Part shown: positions 48,391 to 60,716 of the stretch, one piece after another | Numbering within the stretch: the stretch's first letter is position 1 | How the letters are laid out: each line of letters starts with the position of its first letter | Assembly: GCA_031769625.1 (NCBI GenBank) | Contig: JAUIMM010000534.1 | Span: 11,325,001-11,389,000, forward strand | DNA length: 64,000 nt | Source of the DNA: Taudactylus pleione | Lineage: Eukaryota > Chordata > Amphibia > Anura > Myobatrachidae | Direction: 5' to 3' | Notes under the pieces: model-generated | What the model was told of the DNA's origin: nothing | The model's input: the letters and a program-made list of their open reading frames with translations, nothing else | Databases searched by the model: none | Made by a program: the position numbers and the translations under genes

Positions 48391-49678
48391 GCCAACTCTA
48401 AACAACCCCCAGAGTGTACGTATATTTAGCACAGTGGGCCTAATCTGTATAGTGGCCAAACATAACAGGGATATATTGCATACTGATCAAGTTACATTAG
48501 GCTGAATATTTATCAATCCTGAAAGTCGACTGTATAATCGGCATAATGGGTCCTCCACTGTATCTTCATCATTGACAATTAAATTCTATACTGGGAACAG
48601 AGACTATTGGGGAGATTCAATTAGCAGCACGTTTCCATCAGAATATTGCACGCTGATGTAATGCTGGTTATCCTGCAGGAAATCCTCGCTCGGCTTTGCT
48701 CACATCTATAGAGGTGCAGAAATAACTAGCCTTGGCCTAGCTATTAATGTCATTTCAATATATAAACATCCTAAGAGTATTTTCATTTTAATTGTGTTTT
48801 TTATATTAATTCAATCCCTTGCTTGTTTTCTACCCAAGTAGCAGTCTTGAAAAATAAAAATTGGACAGAAGCAGCAGGTTAATGAAATGAGAAAGAGCTG
48901 CTAGGAACTGATTGATTCAATGAGTGGATGCAGTAAAAGAGAACTTTGGCGAATAAGGAGATGGCAAAGGGACAGATGTGTAATAAATGGAAGGTGTATC
49001 ATGGGAAGCAGAGGTGATGGAGAATATAAACATATCACACATCAGTAGAGATTATTTTGTGCACTTCTCCTTTAAGGAATGTAGAACACGAGTGAGGTCA
49101 TGCTGTGATGTCATAATGGTAGCTCTTTGCTGTTGCTACCACTCTTAGCTGCCCAGGACACTGACATAGCATTATCATTGCTGTCATTAACATACTCCAA
49201 ATACATCTCTTGCACCCAGCCCACTGAGGGAAAGATATCCTCTTGCGGTAAGTATCTCATCAAAGATAAGGGCGTTTCACTTGGATGTGCCAGCAGACTT
49301 GGAGCTTGACTACCCTAAAATATGACCTTGAGCTTGTTTATTTCTATAATTGGAGGTTCTAGCAGCACAGCACATCTATCGAAATGTAGTAGCCATTCGG
49401 GTAAACTCGGTGCTTCTCAAAAGGGGATGACCATCCTCTTCAGAAAATTGCGCAGCTTTGAGAGGAATGTAAATTGGGTAATCTCAGGAGATGTGGACTG
49501 GAGCTACATTAATGACGTCAGCCAATGTTATTTATTAATGTGGTGAAATGTATACTGCATTTTAGTGTCAAATGTTCATATTTTAAATAAGTTTGGAAAT
49601 ATAACTCTGCATAGCCTCCTAGTGCCCAGAGGGACGGGTAGTCCTTCAAGCCATGGGTCCCCAGAGGTTTCCTCCACA

Positions 49679-49680
49679 GT
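49679..49680. other. Deletion junction in U9
   Basis: Left flank corresponds to U10 position 53294 and right flank to 54259. At most 1 bp of shared sequence at the join, consistent with end joining. Confidence 0.85.
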
Positions 49681-50914
49681 GGTACATGATGTCATTGGGG
49701 AATTGGTCAAGTCCAGAAAGGACACAAGAAATGAAAGAGATCAGGTGAAATTGAAATAATATAAAATGTTTTCTAACATGTATACTCTTCTGTGCTGGAG
49801 AAAATGAAGCAAACGACATATGGAAGGTTAGAGTCCCTTTAAATAGCAACTATTTAGGATGGTTTTCAAGGCATTTCTTAAAGAGGTTGGATACCCTGTC
49901 CAACTGCATTATTTAATGCAATCATCCTGCAGACTTGGAAGCAGTGGGGTGCACCTGCAGAACAGGTAGCCATTATGAATGGATTAAAAAAAATGACATA
50001 TTTGGCTTACATTCACTTCCGAGATGCCTAATTGAGTCTGCCAAGTCCCAGGCAATTGCTCAATGTTATGATCCTGTGCTGTTGACACGATAAGAAGAAA
50101 ACCCAAAGCAAGGGGTCCTCCTGTCACCTAGTCCAAGCCTATTCTGCAGGGGGTACATGTGCCTCTTCCCTATAAAAAAAAAACAGCCAGAGGCATCACT
50201 AGGATTCTTTGGAGCCCAGATCACGGTGAAGAACGGTGTGCCCCGCACCCCCACAGAGACACAGAGAGAAACATATCTGCGCGCCTCTGGCTGGCAGCAA
50301 AAAAATGGGCGCGGTCACATACCGAAGGGGCATGGCCACTAAAAATGGGGCGTGCCAACATGGCACACCACCCATTTCTTGTCACTCTGGGAACATTACT
50401 TTGCATTCCATATACACCTTACCTATACGGTGGTTTCTCACAATGTGGAACCTCTGAAGAAATATATCCTCCATGGGAAGACGGCGTCTTCGGTCGGCAT
50501 TCATTATTCATGTAGGTCACATCGTTCGGAAGATGCCTGTTTGTGTGGGAATATTAACAAGGTCATCGTATTACAACAGCGGTTCAACCAGACTCGTTCC
50601 CCCTGTCTACCTTCCTGCCCCCTGCATCGCTTAGCCACACCATCTCCCCCTGCATCGTCTCTCAGCACACCATAACCTCCCCAGACACACACACACACTG
50701 ACGCAGACCCACACTGACAAAAGCCTACACAGACACACACACCTTTTCCACACAAATGCAGCCAGCCAAATAAATAAAACGGCTTGCGCATGCAGGCGCT
50801 TTTAGCACTACAAGTGCCTGCATACCCATGGCTGAAAAATCATGTTGCAGCTTGAAGAAATCATCCAGGACCAGCTGGGACCTGAAGTGACAAAGAAAAA
50901 AAACACATATAAAC

Positions 50915-51404
50915 TAGATATGTGTGCCGGACCATTTCTTTTGGATTTGGATTTGACTCTGATTCGTCGTCCGGCCTTCGATTTGGATTTGGCAAAGCGC
51001 CATGACTGGGTTTGGCTTTGGATTTAGATTTGTATTTTGTTACAAAAATTGACAAAAAAGCTAAATTCACATAATTTGAGCTTTTTTTTGTTCCTAGAGT
51101 ATTATTTACCCCAATAACATTAATTTCCAGTCATTTACAGTCGATTTAGACCACCTCACAGCTCACAATATTATTTTCACCATTATTGGCCAAAGGCTGC
51201 AGTGTCCTGGCTGGTTACTAAGCGACAGACTGGCGGCACAGACACGCAGTTTAAAACACATCTATGAAGCATTGCCACTCACTACTGAGTCACACTACTT
51301 GTGTGTTATGCACACATAGAGGGCTAAGGCCCAAGGAGTCATGGTGCATGTATACACAGAGGGCTAAGGCCCAAGGAGTCATGGTGCTTGTATACACAGT
51401 GGGG
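50915..51404 (-). mobile_element. hAT deletion-derivative remnant at the U9/U10 junction
   Basis: Has one extra TTGGAT hexamer, so the terminal repeat is 129 bp before the unit start instead of 123. This is shared with U11 and U12. Two 40-bp monomers. Confidence 0.75.
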
Positions 51405-54400
51405 TAAATCACAAAAAAAGGTTTTTTTTTTCACTTTTTTAACTTTTAACCTTCTTCAAAGTCTTTTTTAAATTTCAAACTTTTTTTTTTGCACACAAAG
51501 CCACTTGCGAGTCTGGACACAGCCCCTTTAATCAGCAAAGTATTGGGCAGCATACATCAGCGATCAGTGTGCACCCTATATACAGTCACTTTACCAGCAC
51601 AGCCACTTGTGAGTCTCTGGACACAGCACTTAATCAGCAGAGTATAGCGCAACATACATCAGCGTACAGTGTGCCCCCTTACACAGTCACTTTGCCAGCA
51701 CAGCCACCTGTGAGTCTCTGGACACAGCACTTAATCTGCAGAGTATAGCGCAGCATACATCAGCGTACAGTGTGCCCCCTTACACAGTCACTTTGCCAGC
51801 ACAGCCACTTGTGAGTCTCTGGACACAGCACTTAATCAGCAGAGTATAGCGCAGCATACATCAGCGTACAGTGTGCCCCCTTACACAGTCACTTTGCCAG
51901 CACAGCCACCTGTGAGTCTCTGGACACAGCACTTAATCAGCAGAGTATAGCGCAGGATACATCAGCATACAGTGTGCCCCCTCACATAATCACTTTGCCA
52001 GCACAGCCAACTCTAAACGACCCCCAGAGTGTACGTATATTTAGCACAGTGGGCCTAATCTGTATAGTGGCCAAACATAACAGGGATATATTGCATACTG
52101 ATCAAGTTACATTAGGCTGAATATTTATCAATCCTGAAAGTCGACTGTATAATGGGCATAATGGGTCCTCCACTGTATCTTCATCATTGCCAATTATATT
52201 CTATACTGGGAACAGAGACTATTGGGGAGATTCAATTAGCAGCACGTTTCCATCAGAATATTGCACGCTGATGTAATGCTGGTCCTCCTGTAGGAAATCC
52301 TCGCTCGGCTTTGCTCACACCTATAGAGGTGCAGAAATAACTAGACTTGGCCTAGCTATTAATGTCATTTCATTATATAAACATCCTAAGAGTATTTTCA
52401 TTTTAATTGTGTTTTTTATATTAATTCAATCCCTTGCTTGTTTTCTACCCAAGTAGCAGTTTTGAAAAATAAAAATTGGACAGAAGCAGCAGGTTAATGA
52501 AATGAGAAAGAGCTGTTAGGAACTGATTGATTCAATGAATGGATGCAGTAAAAGAGAACTTTGGCGAATAAGGAGATGGCAAAGGGACAGATGTGTAATA
52601 AATGGAAGGTGTATCATGGGAAGCAGAGGTGATGGAGAATATAAACATATCACACATCAGTAGAGATTATTTTGTGCACTTCTCCTTTAAGGAATGTAGA
52701 ACACGAGTGAGGTCATGCTGTGATGTCATAATGGTAGCTCTTTGCTGTTGCTACCACTCTTAGCTGCCAAGGACACTGACATAGCATTATCATTGCTGTC
52801 ATTAACATACTCCAAATACATCTCTTGCACCCAGCCCACTGAGGGAAAGATATCCTCTTGCGGTAAGTATCTCATCAAAGATAAGGGCGTTTCACTTGGA
52901 TGTGCCAGCAGACTTGGAGCTTGACTACCCTAAAATATGACCTTGAGCTTGTTTATTTCTATAATTGGAGGTTCTAGCAGCACAGCACATCTATCGAAAT
53001 GTAGTAGCCATTCGGGTAAACTCGGTGCTTCTCAAAAGGGGATGACCGTCCTCTTCAGAAAATTGCGCTGCTTTGGGAGGAATGTAAATTGGGTAATCTC
53101 AGGAGATGTGGACTGGAGCTACATTAATGACGTCAGCCAATGTTATTTATTAATGTGGTGAAATGTATACTGCATTTTAGTGTCAAATGTTCATATTTTA
53201 AATAAGTTTGGAAATATAACTCTGCATAGCCTCCTAGTGCCCAGAGGGACGGGCAGTCCTTCAAGCCATGGGTCCCCAGAGGTTTCCTCCACAGGGGTTT
53301 TTTCCTCTCCTGAGTGCTTGAAGGAAGATTCTTTGTGAGTCATGAGGTTTCCACCATCTTGGTCTTCTTATAGGACAGGCTTGTAAGAGCCTCCGGCTAA
53401 TCTTGGGCACTAATTTATTTTACAATGCAGAGTAAAAATAAACTGTTGTTTTCCTTGTGCTAAAAATTCATAATAAATATATTTTAAAATTGATTTTGCT
53501 TGATGTGGTCTTTGTTTTTTTCATAATGGAGGTTCTTAGAAGGTTAAGAGGCTGTGAGGTCTAGCAAAGTAAATGAGATGATAAACTCTTCTTACAGTAA
53601 ATACTGTATATCTGCTACTATAGAATCAGGAATATGGTCTTTCTCCGTACTTGTTGTTACCCACTTGTCTAGTTTACAACAATGGTAAAATTAGTTATAT
53701 GGAAAATATTAAGAGGATCCAGTGACATTTTGCAATTTCTTTACAAAGAAACAAAATATGACCAAAACAAAGAAGAAACTGAAATAAAAACAAAAATGTT
53801 ATGTTCATTTCATGACACTCACAAAACACTAAAGGCCTTGTATTCTGAATGACATAAAATATTTCTATGAAGCTCATATGGATTACTGGCACCTGAGAAG
53901 CGATATGATAACTTTGGGCTGTGGTAAGGGTCCCAATGACAAAAACTTTGTTTGCACACAATCCGGGTCAAGATTTTACAGGGATTCCTATCGTGTATTT
54001 CTTTTCTCATATAAATATTAAGTAATGAATTTATCCAAATAATCTTAATACAGAACATGGGGCAATTTATGTGTTGGTACTACTAAGACTGCTTATCAAA
54101 TTCATCATTTACTACATTTCCAATCTTCTGCTTTCTTTCACCCAAAATCTGTTTCACGCCTCCCAGAACTATCCTGTAAATAGAATTGAGATTTGATAAT
54201 CTTCGCACTACATAATAGTTTAAGGTTATGACTTAATGGCGATGTGCAGGATATGGCGGTGGTACATGATGTCATTGGGGAATTGGTCAAGTCCCGAAAG
54301 GACACAAGAAATGAAAGAGATCAGGTGAAATTGAAATAATATAAAATGTTTTCTAACATGTATACTCTTCTGTGCTGGAGAAAATGAAACAAACGACATA

Positions 54401-55622
54401 TGGAAGGTTACAGTCCCTTTAAATAGCAACTATTTAGGATGGTTTTCAAGGCATTTCTTAAAGAGGTTGGATACCCTGTCCAACTGCATTATTTAATGCA
54501 ATCATCCTGCAGACTTGGAAGCAGTGGGGTGCACCTGCAGAACAGGTAGCCATTATGAATGGATTAAAAAAAATGACATATTTGGCTTACATTCACTTCC
54601 GAGATGCCTAATTGAGTCTGCCAAGTCCCAGGCAATTGCTCAATGTTATGATCCTGTGCTGTTGACACGATAAGAAGAAAACCCAAAGCAAGGGGTCCTC
54701 CTGTCACCTAGTCCAAGCCTATTCTGCAGGGGGTACATGTGCCTCTTCCCTATAAAAAAAAAACAGCCAGAGGCATCACTAGGATTCTTTGGAGCCCAGA
54801 TCACGGTGAAGAACGGTGTACCCCGCACCCCCACAGAGACACAGAGAGAAACATATCTGCGCGCCTCTGGCTTGCAGCAAAAAAATGGGCGGGTCACATA
54901 CCGAAGGGGCATGGCCACTAAAAATGGGGCGTGCCAACATGGCACACCACCCATTTCTTGTCACTCTGGGAACATTACTTTGCATTCCATATACACCTTA
55001 CCTATACAGTGGTTTCTCACAATGTGGAACCTCTGAAGAAATATATCCTCCATGGGAAGACAGCGTCTTCGGTCGGCATTCATTATTCATGTAGGTCACA
55101 TCGTTCGGAAGATGCCTGTTTGTGTGGGAATATTAACAAGGTCATCGTATTACAACAGCGGTTCAACCAGACTCGTTCCCCCTGTCTACCTTCCTGCCCC
55201 CTGCATCTCTTAGCCACACCATCTCCCCCTGCATCGTCTCTCAGCACACCATAACCTCCCCAGACACACACACACACTGACGCAGACCCACACTGACAAA
55301 AGCCTACACAGACACACACACCTTTTTCACACAAATGCAGCCAGCCAAATAAATAAAACGGCTTGCGCATGCAGGCGCTTTTAGCACTACAAGTGCCTGC
55401 ATACCCATGGCTGAAAAATCATGTTGCAGCTTGAAGAAATCATCCAGGACCAGCTGGGACCTGAAGTGACAAAGAAAAAAAACACATATAAACTAGATAT
55501 GTGTGCCGGACCATTTCTTTTGGATTTGGATTTGACTCTGATTCGTCGTCCGGCCTTCGATTTGGATTTGGCAAACCGCCATGACTGGGTTTGGCTTTGG
55601 ATTTAGATTTGTATTTTGTTAC
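51044..55622 (+). repeat. Macrosatellite unit U10
   Basis: 4,579 bp, uninterrupted. It has the variants of the right-hand subfamily: ATTATTTAATGC, GTGCCAGCAGAC, and GAGCCCAGATCACGG in place of GAGCTCAGAACAAG. A 74-codon ATG frame (52937-53161) is open. No gene is supported. Confidence 0.93.
51500..52005 (+). repeat. 101-bp minisatellite, U10, 5 copies
   Basis: Has CGCAACATAC in the second copy and CGCAGGATAC in the last, both shared with U11 and U12, plus one copy more than those units. Confidence 0.92.
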
Positions 55623-55983
55623 AAAAATTGACAAAAAAGCTAAATTCACATAATTTGAGCTTTTTTTTGTTCCTAGAGTATTATTTACCCCAATAACATT
55701 AATTTCCAGTCATTTACAGTCGATTTAGACCACCTCACAGCTCACAATATTATTTTCACCATTATTGGCCAAAGGCTGCAGTGTGCTGGCTGGTTACTAA
55801 GCGACAGACTGGCGGCACAGACACGCAGTTTAAAACACATCTATGAAGCATTGCCACTCACTACTGAGTCACAGTACTTGTGTGTTATGCACACATAGAG
55901 GGCTAAGGCCCAAGGAGTCATGGTGCATGTATACACAGAGGGCTAAGGCCCAAGGAGTCATGGTGCTTGTATACACAGTGGGG
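55494..55983 (-). mobile_element. hAT deletion-derivative remnant at the U10/U11 junction
   Basis: As in U10, with the extra TTGGAT hexamer and two 40-bp monomers. Confidence 0.75.
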
Positions 55984-56078
55984 TAAATCACAAAAAAAGG
56001 TTTTTTTTTTCACTTTTTTAACTTTTAACCTTCTTCAAAGTCTTTTTTAAATTTCAAACTTTTTTTTTTGCACACAAA

Positions 56079-56483
56079 GCCACTTGCGAGTCTGGACACA
56101 GCCCCTTTAATCAGCAAAGTATTGCGCAGCATACATCAGCGATCAGTGTGCACCCTATATACAGTCACTTTACCAGCACAGCCACTTGTGAGTCTCTGGA
56201 CACAGCACTTAATCAGCAGAGTATAGCGCAACATACATCAGCGTACAGTGTGCCACCTTACACAGTCACTTTGCCAGCACAGCCACCTGTGAGTCTCTGG
56301 ACACAGCACTTAATCAGCAGAGTATAACGCAGCATACATCAGCGTACAGTGTGCCCCCTTACACAGTCACTTTGCCAGCACAGCCACCTGTGAGTCTCTG
56401 GACACAGCACTTAATCAGCAGAGTATAGCGCAGGATACATCAGCATACAGTGTGCCCCCTCACATAATCACTTTGCCAGCACA
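56079..56483 (+). repeat. 101-bp minisatellite, U11, 4 copies
   Basis: One copy fewer than U10; GTGTGCCACC in the second copy is shared with U12. Confidence 0.92.
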
Positions 56484-58838
56484 GCCAACTCTAAACGACC
56501 CCCAGAGTGTACGTATATTTAGCACAGTGGGCCTAATCTGTATAGTGGCCAAACATAACAGGGATATATTGCATACTGATCAAGTTACATTAGGCTGAAT
56601 ATTTATCAATCCTGAAAGTCGACTGTATAATGGGCATAATGGGTCCTCCACTGTATCTTCATCATTGCCAATTATATTCTATACTGGGAACAGAGACTAT
56701 TGGGGAGATTCAATTAGCAGCACGTTTCCATCAGAATATTGCACGCTGATGTAATGCTGGTCCTCCTGCAGGAAATCCTCGCTCGGCTTTGCTCACACCT
56801 ATAGAGGTGCAGAAATAACTAGACTTGGCCTAGCTATTAATGTCATTTCATTATATAAACATCCTAAGAGTATTTTCATTTTAATTGTGTTTTTTATATT
56901 AATTCAATCCCTTGCTTGTTTTCTACCCAAGTAGCAGTTTTGAAAAATAAAAATTGGACAGAAGCAGCAGGTTAATGAAATGAGAAAGAGCTGCTAGGAA
57001 CTGATTGATTCAATGAATGGATGCAGTAAAAGAGAACTTTGGCGAATAAGGAGATGGCAAAGGGACAGATGTGTAATAAATGGAAGGTGTATCATGGGAA
57101 GCAGAGGTGATGGAGAATATAAACATATCACACATCAGTAGAGATTATTTTGTGCACTTCTCCTTTAAGGAATGTAGAACACGAGTGAGGTCATGCTGTG
57201 ATGTCATAATGGTAGCTCTTTGCCTTTGCTACCACTCTTAGCTGCCAAGGACACTGACATAGCATTATCATTGCTGTCATTAACATACTCCAAATACATC
57301 TCTTGCACCCAGCCCACTGAGGGAAAGATATCCTCTTGCGGTAAGTATCTCATCAAAGATAAGGGCGTTTCACTTGGATGTGCCAGCAGACTTGGAGCTT
57401 GACTACCCTAAAATATGACCTTGAGCTTGTTTATTTCTATAATTGGAGGTTCTAGCAGCACAGCACATCTATCGAAATGTAGTAGCCATTCGGGTAAACT
57501 CGGTGCTTCTCAAAAGGGGATGACCGTCCTCTTCAGAAAATTGCGCAGCTTTGGGAGGAATGTAAATTGGGTAATCTCAGGAGATGTGGACTGGAGCTAC
57601 ATTAATGACGTCAGCCAATGTTATTTATTAATGTGGTGAAATGTATACTGCATTTTAGTGTCAAATGTTCATATTTTAAATAAGTTTGGAAATATAACTC
57701 TGCATAGCCTCCTAGTGCCCAGAGGGACGGGCAGTCCTTCAAGCCATGGGTCCCCAGAGGTTTCCTCCACAGGGGTTTTTTCCTCTCCTGAGTGCTTGAA
57801 GGAAGATTCTTTGTGAGTCATGAGGTTTCCACCATCTTGGTCTTCTTATAGGACAGGCTTGTAAGAGCCTCCGGCTAATCTTGGGCACTAATTTATTTTA
57901 CAATGCAGAGTAAAAATAAAGTGTTGTTTTCCTTGTGCTAAAAATTCATAATAAATATATTTTAAAATTGATTTTGCTTGATGTGGTCTTTGTTTTTTTC
58001 ATAATGGAGGTTCTTAGAAGGTTAAGAGGCTGTGAGGTCTAGCAAAGTAAATGAGATGATAAACTCTTCTTACAGTAAATACTGTATATCTGCTACTATA
58101 GAATCAGGAATATGGTCTTTCTCCGTACTTGTTGTTACCCACTTGTCTAGTTTACAACAATGGTAAAATGAGTTATATGGAAAATATTAAGAGGATCCAG
58201 TGACATTTTGCAATTTCTTTACAAAGAAACAAAATCTGACCAAAACAAAGAGGAAACTGAAATAAAAACAAAAATGTTATGTTCATTTCATGACACTCAC
58301 AAAACACTAAAGGCCTTGTATTCTGAATGACATAAAATATTTCTATGAAGCTCATATGGATTACTGGCACCTGAGAAGCGATATGATAACTTTGGGCTGT
58401 GGTAAGGGTCCCAATGACAAAAACTTTGTTTGCACACAATCCGGGTCAAGATTTTACAGGGATTCCTATCGTGTATTTCTTTTCTCATATAAATTATAGT
58501 AATGAATTTATCCAAATAATCTTAATACAGAACATGGGGCAATTTATGTGTTGGTACTACTAAGACTGCTTATCAAATTCATCATTTACTACATTTCCAA
58601 TCTTCTGCTTTCTTTCACCCAAAATCTGTTTCACGCCTCCCAGAACTATCCTGTAAATAGAATTGAGATTTGATAATCTTCGCACTACATAATAGTTTAA
58701 GGTTATGACCTAATGGCGATGTGCAGGATATGGCGGTGGTACATGATGTCATTGGGGAATTGGTCAAGTCCAGAAAGGACACAAGAAATGAAAGAGATCA
58801 GTGAAAGTGAAATAATATAAAATGTTTTCTAACATGTA

Positions 58839-59124
58839 CAGTCAGGTCCATAAATATTGGGACATTGACAGAATTTTCAGATTTTGGCCTCTATTCACCA
58901 CCACAATGGTTTTGAAATGAAACAAACAAAATGTGCTTTAACTGCAGACTTTCAGATTTAATTTGAGGGTAATTACATCCAAATCGGGTGAACGGTGTAG
59001 GAATTACAACAGTTTCAATATGTGCCTCCCACTTTTTAAGGGGCCAAAAGTAACGGGACTATCAATTCAAAAGCTATTTCATGGACAGGTGTGGGCTATT
59101 CCCTTGTTATTTCATTATCAATTA
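58839..59124 (+). mobile_element. Truncated Tc1 element in U11
   Basis: The first 286 bp of the Tc1 element (complete left inverted repeat plus about 65 bp), at the same TA site as in U7 and U8. It then jumps straight to AACGACATATGG of the unit. About 1.35 kb of Tc1 and about 30 bp of flank were lost in one deletion; AA is common to both sides of the join. It contains no part of the transposase gene. Confidence 0.93.
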
Positions 59125-60226
59125 AACGACATATGGAAGGTTACAGTCCCTTTAAATAGCAACTATTTAGGATGGTTTTCAAGGCATTTCTTAAAGAGGT
59201 TGGATACCCTGTCCAACTGCATTATTTAATGCAATCATCCTGCAGACTTGGAAGCAGTGGGGTGCACCTGCAGAACAGGTAGCCATTATGAATGGATTAA
59301 AAAAAATGACATATTTGGCTCACATTCACTTCCGAGATGCCTAATTGAGTCTGCCAAGTCCCAGGCAATTGCTCAATGTTATGATCCTGTGTTGTTGACA
59401 CGATAAGAAGAAAACCCAAAGCAAGGGGTCCTCCTGTCACCTAGTCCAAGCCTATTCTGCAGGGGGTACATGTGCCTCTTCCCTATAAAAAAAAACAGCC
59501 AGAGGCATCACTAGGATTCTTTGGAGCCCAGATCACGGTGAAGAACGGTGTGCCCCGCACCCCCACAGAGACACAGAGAGAAACATATCTGCGCGCCTCT
59601 GGCTTGCAGCAAAAAAATGGGCGCGGTCACATACCGAAGGGGCATGGCCACTAAAAATGGGGCGTGCCAACATGGCACACCACCCATTTCTTGTCACTCT
59701 GGGAACATTACTTTGCATTCCATATACACCTTACCTATACGGTGGTTTCTCACAATGTGGAACCTCTGAAGAAATATATCCTCCATGGGAAGACGGCGTC
59801 TTCGGTCGGCATTCATTATTCATGTAGGTCACATCGTTCGGAAGATGCCTGTTTGTGTGGGAATATTAACAAGGTCATCGTATTACAACAGCGGTTCAAC
59901 CAGACTCGTTCCCCCTGTCTACCTTCCTGCCCCCTGCATCTCTTAGCCACACCATCTCCCCCTGCATCGTCTCTCAGCACACCATAACCTCCCCAGACAC
60001 ACACACACACTGACGCAGACCCACACTGACAAAAGCCTACACAGACACACACACCTTTTCCACACAAATGCAGCCAGCCAAATAAATAAAACGGCTTGCG
60101 CATGCAGGCGCTTTTAGCACTACAAGTGCCTGCATACCCATGGCTGAAAAATCATGTTGCAGCTTGAAGAAATCATCCAGGACCAGCTGGGACCTGAAGT
60201 GACAAAGAAAAAAAACACATATAAAC

Positions 60227-60716
60227 TAGATATGTGTGCCGGACCATTTCTTTTGGATTTGGATTTGACTCTGATTCGTCGTCCGGCCTTCGATTTGGAT
60301 TTGGCAAAGCGCCATGACTGGGTTTGGCTTTGGATTTAGATTTGGATTTTGTTACAAAAATTGACAAAAAAGCAAAATTCACATAATTTGAGCTTTTTTT
60401 TGTTCCTAGAGTATTATTTACCCCAATAACATTAATTTCCAGTCATTTACAGTCGATTTAGACCACCTCACAGCTCACAATATTATTTTCACCATTATTG
60501 GCCAAAGGCTGCAGTGTGCTGGCTGGTTACTAAGCGACAGACTGGCGGCACAGACACGCAGTTTAAAACACATCTATGAAGCATTGCCACTCACTACTGA
60601 GTCACAGTACTTGTGTGTTATGCACACATAGAGGGCTAAGGCCCAAGGAGTCATGGTGCATGTATACACAGAGGGCTAAGGCCCAAGGAGTCATGGTGCT
60701 TGTATACACAGTGGGG
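60227..60716 (-). mobile_element. hAT deletion-derivative remnant at the U11/U12 junction
   Basis: As in U10 and U11, with the extra hexamer and two 40-bp monomers. Confidence 0.75.

Larger units (their letters stand above)
47428..51043 (+). repeat. Macrosatellite unit U9, mosaic and deleted
   Basis: 3,616 bp. Its first kilobase is U8-like; from about 48441 on it is U10-U12-like. A 964-bp deletion (relative to U10) joins CCTCCACA to GTGGTACATG at 49679-49680, removing the long-stem hairpin and the AATAAA region. There is no Tc1 insertion. Confidence 0.92.
55623..60355 (+). repeat. Macrosatellite unit U11, with Tc1 stump
   Basis: 4,733 bp. It is of the U10-U12 type except for a short tract (starting between about 58560 and 58707 and ending at 59124) that has U7/U8-type variants and the left end of the Tc1 element. 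Confidence 0.92.
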
